Shown here one piece after another: positions 44,041 through 54,072 of a stretch of 64,000 nucleotides of DNA; the first letter of the stretch is position 1; each line of letters starts with the position of its first letter. Source of the DNA: DASQPA01 sp963757335 (GTDB taxonomy: Bacteria > Acidobacteriota > Thermoanaerobaculia > Multivoradales > UBA5704); contig CAVWRJ010000001.1 of the NCBI GenBank assembly GCA_963757335.1, positions 41,656 to 105,655 of the forward strand, written 5' to 3'. The translations under genes and the position numbers were made by a program. The notes under the pieces were generated by a model. It was not told the DNA's origin. It saw only the letters and a list, made by a program, of their open reading frames with translations, and did no database searches.

Positions 44041-46059
44041 TTAGAACGCGCTGTTATCGAGCCCACCGCAGAGCTTCCCCGGGGTGCTCTGGTAAGTGTT
44101 GGTGCGGCCCGAGAGAGTGTCGGTCACGGTCAGGTTGTACTTGAAATCCGTCAGGGCGCCATAGAAGAAGACGAACCGGTCGGGGAACGGGATGATCTTC
44201 GTCATCAGCTCGACGTTGCTCGAGTCGCTGAAGAAGAAGGTGCCGACCAGGCTCGAGAGCTGATGGGGGCCGCCGTGCCCGCTCGAGCCGTCGAACGGGT
44301 TTTGCCAGTCAACCTGCACGGCGAAGCGGCCGTTCAAGAGGCAGAGGACCTGCCGGTCCGGCCGGCAGCTGCCTGAAGCGGCCGCCTTCGCCCCTGGGAG
44401 GAGGGCAGAGCCCTGGGTCGTGCTCCAGCCTTCGAACCCGGCGTGGGCGAAGAAATCCTGGTCGATGCCGCCGCAATCGCCGGACGTGTTGCTGTAGGTC
44501 TTGAAGTTGCCGGTTACGGTATCGGTGACGGTCATGGTGAACTTCAAGTTGGTGAGCTCGCCGTAGAAGACCTTGAAGTTGCCGTTGCCGAAGTTCAGGA
44601 CCTTGACGATCAGCTCGATGTTGCTCGGGTCGCCGAAGGAGAAGTAGCCGGAGACGTCGGTCGCCGAGATCGCCCGGCCGATGCCGGTCGAGCCGTCGAA
44701 CTGGTTCACCCAGGAGAGCTCCACCCGGAAGCGCTTGCCGGAGAGGCAGAGCGCCCGGTCGCTCGCCCGGCAGGTCGAGCTGCCGGAGTCCTTCTCGGCG
44801 TAGAGACGTCGGGTGCCGGCGAGATCGTCGACCCCGATCCGGGCGCCGCGACCGTCGCCGTGAAGAATGGCGCGCATGATGGCGTCGTTCTTGTTGGCGT
44901 CGGTGCTGCAGGCGGGGCTCGTGTCATCGCCGCAGGAGTGCTGCAGGCCGAGGGTGTGCCCCAGCTCGTGCGTCACCATCTCCTCGAAGTCCTTGTTGGG
45001 GGTACGGCTGCGGCTGAAGTAGCAGTCGATGCCATCGTTGACGACGATGTCGCCGCCGGCGATGACGTTGTATTCCTCGCCGTTGAAGCGCTCGTTCGAG
45101 ACGCCGAACCAGGGACCACCGAACGCCAGGACACCGCCGGCCGCGCAATCGAAAGTGCCGTCGATCTCCTTGTTCGGGTCGCCGTAGAGGATAGCGTTGA
45201 TGCCGTCGAAGGAGGTCATGCCCACGTTCGCGGTCGTGGTGCCCCCGTAGACGTAGTTGATGGGAGTGAGGGGGTCGGCGTTCCAGGCGGAGAGAGCATT
45301 CCTGAACTCGTCGAAGCCACCCCCCGGCACTCCCGCCTGCCCGCCCTGGTCGGCAACCCAGGTGACGCTCCCGCCGCTGTCGAAGTCGCTCCAGCGCAGG
45401 TACTCTCCGCTGTTCGAGAAGAGAGTGAACTTCGCGGTCAGGCTGGAGAGCGCGCTCTTGGGGAGGGTGACGAAGTAGTCGGCATTCCGGTTCACACCCT
45501 GGGCGCGGTCGGCAAGCCAGGTGGCGAAGCGGTCGAGATCGCGCGGCCGGTCCGCTCCCGTGCCCGCGGTCTTGCCGCCGCCGGGGAGGAGGCGCACTTC
45601 CGTGGCCTGGGAAAGGTTGCGCAGGGCGACTTGACGCCCCCCAACCTCGGCCGAGTGAAAGGCGCCGAGCATGAGATGGAGGATGCCGTAGGTCCCATCG
45701 GCGCGCTCGGTCAGGAAGAGGAGGGCCCGATCGCCCTCGCGAAACTCGGGGGCGCCCCAGATCTTGAGGCTCATGCCGTCGGGGCGCTTGCCGCCGGGCA
45801 CCCGGACGACGATCGAGCTGCCGCCGGTCGAGCCCTTGACGACGCGGAGGACGTCCACCAGGTAGTCGGTGCCGGCGCTCCGGCGGGCGGGCGAGGGCTG
45901 GGACGAATCGACCCGGACCTCGGCGATCACCGCCGCCTGGTCGGCCAGGTGAACGTCGTCCACCATCACGTAGGAGGTCGCCGCCGCCGGAGCAGCGAGG
46001 AGCAGGAGGGGCGCCACGGAGCGCAGCACCCGAAGAAAGAAGGGACGAGCCGAGGCCAT
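44041..46059 (-). CDS. Secreted metzincin-like zinc protease with two C-terminal beta domains (paralogue 1)
   Basis: This protein of about 672 residues has a signal peptide (LLLLAAPAAATS), an N-terminal domain, and a catalytic domain with HELGHTLGLQH near residue 361 and the Met-turn NDAIMRAIL downstream, the metzincin arrangement. Two related domains of about 100 residues follow, each opening CRxxxxxLCL.G+F.V...W and containing a GYFSF or GTFFF strand, YGxLTxxKFxxTVTDT and a CGG(I/L)D end. The ATG at 46059 is preferred to the one six bases earlier because GAGGAG then has proper spacing; its paralogue shows the same layout. A 13-bp tandem duplication spans the stop codon (44028-44053). Confidence 0.88.
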   Translation of the reverse strand: MASARPFFLRVLRSVAPLLLLAAPAAATSYVMVDDVHLADQAAVIAEVRVDSSQPSPARRSAGTDYLVDVLRVVKGSTGGSSIVVRVPGGKRPDGMSLKIWGAPEFREGDRALLFLTERADGTYGILHLMLGAFHSAEVGGRQVALRNLSQATEVRLLPGGGKTAGTGADRPRDLDRFATWLADRAQGVNRNADYFVTLPKSALSSLTAKFTLFSNSGEYLRWSDFDSGGSVTWVADQGGQAGVPGGGFDEFRNALSAWNADPLTPINYVYGGTTTANVGMTSFDGINAILYGDPNKEIDGTFDCAAGGVLAFGGPWFGVSNERFNGEEYNVIAGGDIVVNDGIDCYFSRSRTPNKDFEEMVTHELGHTLGLQHSCGDDTSPACSTDANKNDAIMRAILHGDGRGARIGVDDLAGTRRLYAEKDSGSSTCRASDRALCLSGKRFRVELSWVNQFDGSTGIGRAISATDVSGYFSFGDPSNIELIVKVLNFGNGNFKVFYGELTNLKFTMTVTDTVTGNFKTYSNTSGDCGGIDQDFFAHAGFEGWSTTQGSALLPGAKAAASGSCRPDRQVLCLLNGRFAVQVDWQNPFDGSSGHGGPHQLSSLVGTFFFSDSSNVELMTKIIPFPDRFVFFYGALTDFKYNLTVTDTLSGRTNTYQSTPGKLCGGLDNSAF

Positions 46060-46126
46060 GGGCATCTCCTCAGGAGAGAGAGGTCGTGCGTCGGGCAGCT
46101 AAATGCTGGCCGATCAGGTTAATGGA

Positions 46127-46135
46127 ATCATACCA
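46127..46135 (-). promoter_or_regulatory. Extended -10 element before metalloprotease 1
   Basis: On the minus strand TGGTATGAT (an extended -10, TGN-TATGAT) lies about 70 bases upstream of the start codon in the 98-base gap between the two protease genes. No clear -35 is needed with an extended -10. This suggests separate transcription of the downstream paralogue. Confidence 0.4.
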
Positions 46136-46157
46136 GGCCCGACCTTCGTCACAGCTT

Positions 46158-48257
46158 CTAGAAGGCACTGTTGTCGAGCCCTCCGCACAGCCGGGCCGCC
46201 GTGCTCTGGTAAGTTTTGACCTTGCCGGTCAGGGTGTCGTCGACCGTCAAGGTGTACTGGAAGTCGGTCAGGGCGCCGTAGAAGAGGGCCACCCGGTCGG
46301 GGAACTGGAGCACCTTGGTCATCAGCTCGACGTTGTTGCGGTCGGTGAAGAAGAAGGTGCCGACGACGTTCGAGAGCGGGTTGGGGCCGCCCTCGCCGTT
46401 CGAGCCGTCGAACGGATTCTGCCAGTGGACGCGGAGGGCGAAGCGCCCGTTGAGCAGGCAGAGGGTGGTGCGGTCCGGCCGGCAGCCGCCCGACGCGCCC
46501 CGCTTGGGATCGAGGCCCAGGCCGGCGATGCCGACCAGACTGGCTTCACCCTCGGAGGTCCGATCCGCGGCCCGATCGCTGTAGAAGCCCTGGTCGATGC
46601 CGCCGCAGTCCCCTAGGGTGTTGCGGTAGAGCTTGACCGCGCCGGTCCGGGTGTCGGTCACCGTCATGGTGAAGAAGAGATTGGTGAGCTCGCCGTAGAA
46701 GACCTTGATCGCCCCGCCGCCGAAGTCGAGGACCTTGACGAGAACCTCGATGTTGCTGGGATCGCCGAACGAGAAGTAGCCTGTCGCGTCCGTCGCCGGA
46801 ACGGCCCGGCCGGTGCCGCCGTTGAACCCGTCGAACTGGTTGTGCCAGATGAGATCGACTTTGAAGCGACCGTGGTCGAGGCAGAGCTCCGTGGTGCTCG
46901 GCCGGCAGGCGGTGAAAGTCCGAGGCGACGGATCGTAGAGGTAGCGGATGGCGGTCACGTCGTCGTCGCCCAGGAGGGCGCCGCGGTCGTCCCGGTGGAC
47001 GAAGGCGCGCATCAGGGCGTCGTTCTTGAGTGGGTCGGCGGTGCTGCAGGGCGGGGTGTCGAGGTCGCCACAGGAGTGGCCGAGGCCCAGGGTGTGCCCG
47101 AGCTCGTGCGCCAGGATCTGCTCGGCAAGCTTCGAAGCGATACTCGAAAAGGCGCTCCAGTAGCAGGTGAGCCCCCGGTTGGTGATGATGTCCGCGCCCA
47201 CGATCTGGGCCATGGTCTCGCCCTGAAACTGCTCGGTCGTATTGCGCAGAATCCAGGGGCTGCTGACGGCGAGGATGCCGCCCTGCTGGCAATCGAAGAC
47301 GCCGGTGATCTCGTGGTTGGGATCGTCCCAGAGGAGGGTATTGATGCTGTCGTACTTGGTGAGGCCGGCGCTCGCCATGGTCGTGCCGGCGTAGACGTAC
47401 TGGATCGGGGTGTGCGATTCGGCGTTCCAGGCGGCGATGGCACGCTGAAACTCGTCGAAGCCGCCCCCGGGCAGCCCCGGCTGGCCGCTCTGGTGGGCGA
47501 AAAAGGAGACCGGCTGGCCGAAACCGAAATCGAACCAATGGATGTGGTGCCCGCCGCCGGTGATGAGGGTGAACTTTTCGGTCAGGGCCTTGAGTGCGCT
47601 CTTCGGCAGGTCCACGAAGTAGTCGGCCGGCCGCGCCGTGCCATGGACACGGTCTCCGAGCCAGGCGGCGAAGCGGTCGAGGTCGCGCGGCCGGTCCTCC
47701 CCCGTTCCCCGCACCGCCAGACCAGCGCTGCCACCGCCGCTGCCCGGTAAGGCCAGCTCCGTCGCCTCGCCAAAGTTGCGGAGGGCGATCCGCCGTCCGC
47801 CGACCTCCGCGGTATGGAAGGCGCCGAGCATGAGTTGGAGGACGCCGTAGGTTCCGTCGGGACGGTCGCCCAAGAAGAGCAGCACCCGGTCGCCCTCCCG
47901 GAACACCGGGGCCCCCCAGATCTTCAGGTCCAGACCGTCCGCCCCCGCCCCGCCCGGCACCCGCACGACGATCGAGCTGCCCTTCGTGTAGCCCTTGACC
48001 AGGCGCACGATGGCGGCCTGATAGTCGGTGGCCGGGCCAATGCCGGAGCGGCTGGCGCGGCTGACGCGGCCGGCCGACGCCGGCTGGACGGCGTCGATCC
48101 GGACCTCGGCGATCACTGTCGCTTGATCGGCCAGGGCGCCGTCCTCCATCCGCACGAACGAGGTGGCGGCCGCCGGGGCGACCGCGCCGGCGACGAGCAG
48201 GAGCGGGACGATGGAGCGCAGCAGCCAGCCGGCGAAACGGCGACGAGCGTGGGGCAT
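46158..48257 (-). CDS. Secreted metzincin-like zinc protease with two C-terminal beta domains (paralogue 2)
   Basis: This 699-residue tandem paralogue of the downstream protease has a signal peptide (LLVAGAVAPAAATS), the zinc motif HELGHTLGLGH near residue 382, the Met-turn NDALMRAFV, and two C-terminal repeats beginning CRPSTTELCLDHGRF and CRPDRTTLCLLNGRF. Both proteins end identically in CGGLDNSAF. Differences concentrate around the substrate-facing region before the zinc site and in a Ser/Arg-rich insert (VSRASRSG). The second ATG (48257) has AAGGAG at six bases and is preferred over 48263. Confidence 0.88.
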   Translation of the reverse strand: MPHARRRFAGWLLRSIVPLLLVAGAVAPAAATSFVRMEDGALADQATVIAEVRIDAVQPASAGRVSRASRSGIGPATDYQAAIVRLVKGYTKGSSIVVRVPGGAGADGLDLKIWGAPVFREGDRVLLFLGDRPDGTYGVLQLMLGAFHTAEVGGRRIALRNFGEATELALPGSGGGSAGLAVRGTGEDRPRDLDRFAAWLGDRVHGTARPADYFVDLPKSALKALTEKFTLITGGGHHIHWFDFGFGQPVSFFAHQSGQPGLPGGGFDEFQRAIAAWNAESHTPIQYVYAGTTMASAGLTKYDSINTLLWDDPNHEITGVFDCQQGGILAVSSPWILRNTTEQFQGETMAQIVGADIITNRGLTCYWSAFSSIASKLAEQILAHELGHTLGLGHSCGDLDTPPCSTADPLKNDALMRAFVHRDDRGALLGDDDVTAIRYLYDPSPRTFTACRPSTTELCLDHGRFKVDLIWHNQFDGFNGGTGRAVPATDATGYFSFGDPSNIEVLVKVLDFGGGAIKVFYGELTNLFFTMTVTDTRTGAVKLYRNTLGDCGGIDQGFYSDRAADRTSEGEASLVGIAGLGLDPKRGASGGCRPDRTTLCLLNGRFALRVHWQNPFDGSNGEGGPNPLSNVVGTFFFTDRNNVELMTKVLQFPDRVALFYGALTDFQYTLTVDDTLTGKVKTYQSTAARLCGGLDNSAF

Positions 48258-48366
48258 GGGCATCTCCTTGGAGGTCCGAGTTGTCAGCGCGATGGTTACC
48301 TCTAGGATATGCCAAAAAGCTCGAAACCATTTCAACGGCTGCAGGTTGGCCCTATCGCCCGACCGC

Positions 48367-51300
48367 TCAGACCTCCAGGTGATCTCCCGGCCGGGCGACG
48401 ATGGCGTAGAGCGCCGGCATGAGAAAGACGCTGATCAGCAGGCGGGAGAAAAGACCCCCGACGATCACCAGGGCGAAAGGACGTTGGGAGTCGGAACCGA
48501 TCCCCGACGAAAGGGCGGCGGGCAGGAGCCCGAAGGCCGCCACTAAAGCGGTCATCATGATCGGCCGCAGCCGCAGGATGGCAGCCTCGCGGGTCGCCGG
48601 AGCGACGGCCATCCCCGCCGTCCGGAGCTCGTTGGCGTAGGAGATGAAGATGACCGCGGTCTGTACCGAAACGCCAAAGAGCGCGAGGAAGCCGATGCCC
48701 GACGAGACCGAGAAGGGGGTGCCCGAGAGCCGCAGGGCGAGGAGACCGCCGATCGGAGCCGAGAGCAGGACGGCGAGCACCGTGATCAACGGGAACTTGA
48801 AATTGCTGTAGAGGAGGAAAAGAAGGAGGAAGATGAGGGCAATGGTGAGCGGCAGGATGATCCGGAGCTGCTGGCGCGAGGCGGTGTAGTCCTCGTACTC
48901 CCCTCCCCATACGGCGGTGTAGCCGGTGGGCAGCTTCACCTGGGCTTCGATCTGTCGCTTCGCGTCCTCGACGGCACCCGCCAAGTCTCTGCCTTCGATC
49001 GAGTACTGGATGCCGATGTAGCGCGAGCTGTTCTCACGGTAGATGAAGGACGCCCCGTTCTCGATCCGGATCGCCGCCACTTCCTTGAGCGGCACCTGCT
49101 GGCCGCCCGGGGTTGCGATGAGAAGGTTGCCGATCGCCTCCGGAGACTGCCGGAACTGCGGCTCCAGGCGGACGACGAGATCGAACAGCTTTTCGCCCTG
49201 CACCACCTGGGTCGCCGTGGCCCCGCCCACCGCCGCCTCGACCAGACCGTTGACGTCGGCGACGTTGACGCCATAGCGGGCGATCTTGCCGCGGTCGATG
49301 CTCACCGTGAGGCTGGGCTGCCCGAGCTGCTTGACGACCGTGACCTCGGTGATACCGCGGACTCCGTCGAGCACCCGCCGGATCTCCCTGGCCTTCGCTT
49401 CGAGCACGCTCAAGTCGGGGCCGAAGACCTTGACGGCCAAAGCGCTCTTCAACCCCGTCTCGGCCTCGTCGACGGCGTCCTCGGCGGGCTGCGTGTAGTT
49501 GAAGATGATCCCCGGAAAGGCCCGGAGCTTGCCGTCGATCGCCTTGACGAGAGCCGCCTTGGTGCGATACCGACCGGACCACTCCGCGTAGGGTTTCAAG
49601 CCGACGAAGAACTCGTCGTTGAAGAACCCGGTGGGGTCGGTGCCGTCGTCCGGACGGCCGAGCTCGGAGGCGACCACGGTGACCTCGGGGAAGGAGCGCA
49701 GGATCGCCCGCACCTGGGGCGAGATCCGCGCCGCCTCCTCGAACGAGATGGTGGCCGGCATCGTGGCGCGGACCCAGAGGGCACCCTCGTCCAGATGCGG
49801 CATGAACTCGGAGCCGATCCCCGGGAGGAGGAGGAGCGAGGCAAGGAAGAGGAGCACCGAGACCAGGGTCGTGGCCCAGGGATAGGCGAGACAGACGTCG
49901 AGGGCCCTGGCGTAGGCCGATTTGATCGCTTCGAAAACGAAGTTGTGCCGCTCGCGAACCCCCTTCTTGAGCACCCAGGAGCAGAGAACGGGGAGGAGCG
50001 TCAGGGTGAGCACGAGCGAGCCTAAGAGAGCGAAGATCGTGGTGTCCGCCATCGGCCGGAACAGCTCTCCTGAGGGGCCGGAGAGGGCATAGATGGGGAG
50101 GAACCCGGCGATGATGACCGCCACCGCGTAGAAGATCGGCCGGTCGACCTCGCCGGCCGCCTCTAAGATCACCTCCCGGATGGAGTACGACTGCCCCTGC
50201 CGTAGCGCCAGCCGGCGGAAGATGTTTTCGACCATGACCACCGCGCCGTCGACGAGGATCCCGAAATCGATGGCGCCGATCGACAGGAGGTTCGCGGGGA
50301 CGTGCTTTAAGTCGAGACAGATGAAGGCGAAGAACAGGCAGAGCGGGATGGTCGCGGCGACGATCAGGCCGGAGCGGAAGTCGTAGAGAAAGAAGATGAG
50401 GACGACGACGACGAAGAGCATGCCGCGCAGCAGGTTGTCCTCGACCGTGCGGGTGGTGAGGGCGATCAGGTCGCGGCGGTCGTAGTAGGGACGGATCTTG
50501 ACGTCTGAAGGGAGAACCGAGCGGTTGAGCTCCCGCGTCTTCTTCTCCAGGCGTTCGAGGACGACCTGGGCCTGCTCGCCCCGGCGCATCAGGATGACGC
50601 CCTCGACCGCCTCGTCCCTCTGGTTGAAGCCGAACTGGCCGAGCCGCGGCGCCTCCCCGATGACTACCCTCCCGACATCCTTGACCAGCACCGGAATGCC
50701 GTTGTGCACCGCGAGAACGACGTTGCCGATGTCCTCGGGGGTGTTCAACCGGCCGAGCCCGCGGACGTAGTAGAACTGCCCGCCCTGGGAGTAGAAGCCG
50801 CCGCCCGCGTTGCCGTTGTTGGCGCCCAAGGCGGCGACGACGACGGGGACCGCGAGGCCCGTGCCGGCGATCTTCGCCGGGTCCAGGAGCACCTGGTACT
50901 GCATCGTCTGGCCGCCGAACCCCGAGTCGTCGGCGACGCCGGGGACCGACTTGTACTGACGCGCGACGATCCAGTCCTCGATCGTCTTCAATTCCATCGG
51001 CGAGCGGTCCGGGCTGTCCAGCACGTAGCGGTAGATCAGGCCGGAGGGCGAGAAGAGCGGCGAGACCGAGGGGGTGATGCCGGACGGCAGCGTGACATCC
51101 GGCAGCCGCTCGAACACCTGCTGGCGGGCGAAGTAGCTGTCGGTGCCATTGACGAAAGTGATACGGACGGAGGAGAGCCCGTAAAGCGAGATCGAACGGA
51201 CGACCGTAAGCCCCGGGAGGCCGTTCATCTCGACCTCCAAGGGCACGGTGATCAGGCGTTCGACCTCTTCCGCCGCATGGCCCTCCCACTGGGTGATGAT

Positions 51301-51504
51301 CTCGACCATCGGCGGCGAGAGGTCCGGGTAGGCGTCGACCGGCAGCCGCTCGAAAGACCAGATCCCAGCGCCGAGGAGGAGCACCGCCGCCAGCAGGATG
51401 AGAAAGCGCTGGCGGAGCGCCGTGGCGACGATCCGGTTGATCATCGAGGCCGGCCGGGGCGTCTGCGGGGTCTGCGCTGTCTGCGGATGCTCCGCCGTGC
51501 TCAT
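48367..51504 (-). CDS. czcA: Heavy-metal efflux RND pump, CzcA type
   Basis: This 1045-residue inner-membrane proton antiporter has twelve transmembrane helices and two large periplasmic loops. Helix 4 carries DFGILVDGAVVMVEN, the HME1 pattern associated with Co, Zn and Cd export rather than Cu/Ag. Other family blocks are LPVDAYPDLSPPMVEI and GSEFMPHLDEGALWVRATMP. The N-terminal 20 residues hold a TAQTPQTPRP repeat from 9-bp units. The start overlaps the czcB stop (ATGA). Metal specificity is inferred from the motif only. Confidence 0.93.
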   Translation of the reverse strand: MSTAEHPQTAQTPQTPRPASMINRIVATALRQRFLILLAAVLLLGAGIWSFERLPVDAYPDLSPPMVEIITQWEGHAAEEVERLITVPLEVEMNGLPGLTVVRSISLYGLSSVRITFVNGTDSYFARQQVFERLPDVTLPSGITPSVSPLFSPSGLIYRYVLDSPDRSPMELKTIEDWIVARQYKSVPGVADDSGFGGQTMQYQVLLDPAKIAGTGLAVPVVVAALGANNGNAGGGFYSQGGQFYYVRGLGRLNTPEDIGNVVLAVHNGIPVLVKDVGRVVIGEAPRLGQFGFNQRDEAVEGVILMRRGEQAQVVLERLEKKTRELNRSVLPSDVKIRPYYDRRDLIALTTRTVEDNLLRGMLFVVVVLIFFLYDFRSGLIVAATIPLCLFFAFICLDLKHVPANLLSIGAIDFGILVDGAVVMVENIFRRLALRQGQSYSIREVILEAAGEVDRPIFYAVAVIIAGFLPIYALSGPSGELFRPMADTTIFALLGSLVLTLTLLPVLCSWVLKKGVRERHNFVFEAIKSAYARALDVCLAYPWATTLVSVLLFLASLLLLPGIGSEFMPHLDEGALWVRATMPATISFEEAARISPQVRAILRSFPEVTVVASELGRPDDGTDPTGFFNDEFFVGLKPYAEWSGRYRTKAALVKAIDGKLRAFPGIIFNYTQPAEDAVDEAETGLKSALAVKVFGPDLSVLEAKAREIRRVLDGVRGITEVTVVKQLGQPSLTVSIDRGKIARYGVNVADVNGLVEAAVGGATATQVVQGEKLFDLVVRLEPQFRQSPEAIGNLLIATPGGQQVPLKEVAAIRIENGASFIYRENSSRYIGIQYSIEGRDLAGAVEDAKRQIEAQVKLPTGYTAVWGGEYEDYTASRQQLRIILPLTIALIFLLLFLLYSNFKFPLITVLAVLLSAPIGGLLALRLSGTPFSVSSGIGFLALFGVSVQTAVIFISYANELRTAGMAVAPATREAAILRLRPIMMTALVAAFGLLPAALSSGIGSDSQRPFALVIVGGLFSRLLISVFLMPALYAIVARPGDHLEV

Positions 51505-52730
51505 TGGTTCTCCGCGAACTGCAGGAAGAGACCGCCGTCGGCGACGATCGTCTCGCCGGCTTTCAAGCCCGAGGTGATCTGCTGGCGATTCCCCACCCGC
51601 GACCCGATCTCGACCCGGCGGCGTGCGAAGGTGCCGCTCGCGTTCGCCACGAAGACGAACGGCAGGTTCTCGTCATTTCGGAGCACCGCGGCGACCGGCA
51701 CCAGGAGGCCGGTCGTCTCGCGGTTCGAGCGGAGGGTGATGCCCACGTAGAGGTCGCGCTTGAAGACGCCGTTGGGATTCGGGGCGACGATGCGGACGGG
51801 GATCGCCCGGGTCGTCGGGTCGACGATGGCGGAGACATAGTCCACCCTGCCGTCGACGGGGACCCCGCCGGCACCCGCCCTGATCTCGGCCCGGTCGCCC
51901 GGCGCGACGAGCGGCAGGTCGGACTCGAAGAGGTTCCCCATTACCCATACCGTCCTCAGATCGGCCACCGTGAAGCACGGGGTCGTCCCCGCCTGGAGGA
52001 GCTGTCCGGGCGTGATCAGCCGCTCGACGACCGTGCCGGCGAGCGGCGAGCGAATGGCGCCACCCCCTCCGGCCACCGGACGGTTCTCCCGGATATCGTC
52101 CAGGGTCTTCTTGTCCACCCCGAGGGCGCGGAGCTGCTCTAGAGCAGCGTCTCGGTCGGCCTCGGCGGTCACCGCCTCGGTCTCGGCCTGCTCCACGTCC
52201 CGCCGCGCGATCGCCTCGTTCTTGAACAGCTCTTCGTCGAGGCTCGCCACCCGCCGGGCGTTCTTCGCCATGGCTTCGGCCTTGCGGAGCGCGCTGACGT
52301 CGGTCGCGAAGTCGGGGGAGGCCACGGTCGCCAGGGTCTGGCCGCGGGCGACCGCGGCTCCCACCTGCACCTCCAGGCGCGCCACCGGACCCGAGATCGG
52401 CGCCAGCACCTGGGTCGCCCGGTTCTGGTCGAAGGCGACCGTGCCGGTCGTCTCGATCGAGGGGCGGAACGAGGAGAGACCGACCCGTTCCAGGCGCACC
52501 CTCTGGCGCTGCGCCGGGTCGAGGGTCAGCTCCTTGGGGCGCTCGCCGGCCGCCGATGCCGGCGAGCCCGCCGATCCCGCCGATGTCACCGGCATAGCCG
52601 GTTCGGCCACGGCTTTCTCGCCCGCGGCCCCGGCCGTGGGCTGACGCCCACAGGAAGCCGAGGGGAGCGCCAACGCGGCGAGGGCGAACGCACCCAGGAA
52701 GGTCCACCGACGGCTAGGATTGCTGATCAT
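51501..52730 (-). CDS. czcB: RND efflux periplasmic adaptor, CzcB type
   Basis: This 409-residue membrane fusion protein has a signal sequence (FALAALALPSASC, possibly lipid-modified), a lipoyl-type hairpin (APISGPVARLEVQVGAAVARG), a coiled coil (residues 150-205), IRSPLAGTVVERLITPGQLL and the beta-barrel VWVMGNLFESDLPLV. It links the pump to the outer-membrane channel. An SAGSAGSPASAAGE repeat near residue 50 is built from 9-bp units. It lacks an N-terminal His-rich metal domain. Stop and start overlap with both neighbours. Confidence 0.92.
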   Translation of the reverse strand: MISNPSRRWTFLGAFALAALALPSASCGRQPTAGAAGEKAVAEPAMPVTSAGSAGSPASAAGERPKELTLDPAQRQRVRLERVGLSSFRPSIETTGTVAFDQNRATQVLAPISGPVARLEVQVGAAVARGQTLATVASPDFATDVSALRKAEAMAKNARRVASLDEELFKNEAIARRDVEQAETEAVTAEADRDAALEQLRALGVDKKTLDDIRENRPVAGGGGAIRSPLAGTVVERLITPGQLLQAGTTPCFTVADLRTVWVMGNLFESDLPLVAPGDRAEIRAGAGGVPVDGRVDYVSAIVDPTTRAIPVRIVAPNPNGVFKRDLYVGITLRSNRETTGLLVPVAAVLRNDENLPFVFVANASGTFARRRVEIGSRVGNRQQITSGLKAGETIVADGGLFLQFAENQ

Positions 52731-54022
52731 GGCTGGTCTCCGCGCTGGTTTCCAGAGGATGCGGGGGGAAGGGGAGCTCCCACGGCGAGCTCCAAAGCGG
52801 CCTGGGCATCGTTCGCGGCGCCCAGGGCATCCACGTACTGCTTCTCGGCGTCCAGGAGGGTCCGCTTGGCGTCGAGCAGGTCGAGCGCGGACGAGCCGCC
52901 GAGCCCATAGCTCACCGAGGCCACCCGATACACCTCGCGGGCCTCCGGCAGCAGCTCGTCGCGGATGAAGATGGCCTGGCGGAGCGCGGTCGAGGCGGCG
53001 GCGTAGGAGGTCCTGACGTCCAGGCTGACCTGGGCCGCGATGTCGACGGCGTTGGCGGCCAGCTCCCCTTCCCGGTGGATGGCGGCGGCGACCTCGCCCT
53101 GCCGGTGCTGGCCGAGGAAGATCGGGAAGCCGAGCCCGATCCCGGTGGTGAAGGTCGTGGGACTCCCGTCCATGGCATTTCGGGTCAACGTCACGTTGAT
53201 GTCGGGGAGCCAGTACTGGTGGGCGAGCCGGGTCGCGGCCCGCGCCCCCTGGCGCTGGATCTCCAGGCTCTGGATTTCGGGCCGGGACGCTTCGGCGAGC
53301 TTTTCGAGGTTCTCGAGCTCGGCGATCGAGGCCGGCACCTCGAGGCTGTCCGTCGTCTCGACGAGGGCGCCGCCGGTCCGCCCGAGGAGCCGGTTGAGCG
53401 ACGCTCGGGCGGTGACGAGCGAGCGCTCGTTGGCGAGCGCATCGTTTTCCGCCTGCGCCACGTCGACCTTCGCCTTGACGACGTCCACCTGGGGCACCGT
53501 TCCGGCGAGGAAGCGGGCCTTGGTCTTGGCGAGGAAGTCGAGCGCCAGCTCTTTGCTCTGCCGCAGGTCCTCGCCGTGGCGGAGAGCCACCAGGATCGCG
53601 TCGTACGCCTGCGCGGTCTGCGAAGCGACCTGCTGGCGCAGCTGCGCCAGGGTGAACTCGGCCGCCCTGAGCGCCGCCGTGGCGACCGCGCCGCGCAGCC
53701 GGATCTTCCCCGGGAAGGGAAAGGTGACACCGAGGCCGATGTCGCTCGCGTTACCGGAGCCCGGGTTCAAGGCGTGGGTCTGGCCGGCGACATCGGCGGC
53801 GAGGCTCGGCTCCGGCAAGGCGCGGGCGACAGCGACCTGCGCTCGCGCCTGCTCGACCTGCTCGCGCGAGGCGAGAATCCCCGGGTTCCGCGCCAGCGCT
53901 TCCTCGATCGCCTGGCGGCGGGAGAGGCGAAGCGGCACCAGAGCCCCCTGCCCGGAGGCGGACGGCACGAACGCGGTCCAGCCGAAAATCACACAGCAAA
54001 AGCAGATAGCAAAGCGTGTCAA
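52727..54022 (-). CDS. czcC: Outer-membrane efflux channel, CzcC/TolC family
   Basis: This 431-residue protein has a signal peptide ending near PSASG and two outer-membrane efflux repeats rich in coiled-coil helices. The first begins RLSRRQAIEEALARNPGILA with the family's ARALPEPSLAADV; the second contains LGFPIFLGQHRQGEV and ELLPEAREVYRVASVSYGLG. It would form the trimeric exit duct for CzcAB. Its stop overlaps the czcB start by four bases. Confidence 0.9.
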   Translation of the reverse strand: MTRFAICFCCVIFGWTAFVPSASGQGALVPLRLSRRQAIEEALARNPGILASREQVEQARAQVAVARALPEPSLAADVAGQTHALNPGSGNASDIGLGVTFPFPGKIRLRGAVATAALRAAEFTLAQLRQQVASQTAQAYDAILVALRHGEDLRQSKELALDFLAKTKARFLAGTVPQVDVVKAKVDVAQAENDALANERSLVTARASLNRLLGRTGGALVETTDSLEVPASIAELENLEKLAEASRPEIQSLEIQRQGARAATRLAHQYWLPDINVTLTRNAMDGSPTTFTTGIGLGFPIFLGQHRQGEVAAAIHREGELAANAVDIAAQVSLDVRTSYAAASTALRQAIFIRDELLPEAREVYRVASVSYGLGGSSALDLLDAKRTLLDAEKQYVDALGAANDAQAALELAVGAPLPPASSGNQRGDQP

Positions 54023-54072
54023 GGAGCCCTCCTCGGAGCTCTCTCCGTCGTTTGAAGCTGGGGGAGAGGGAG

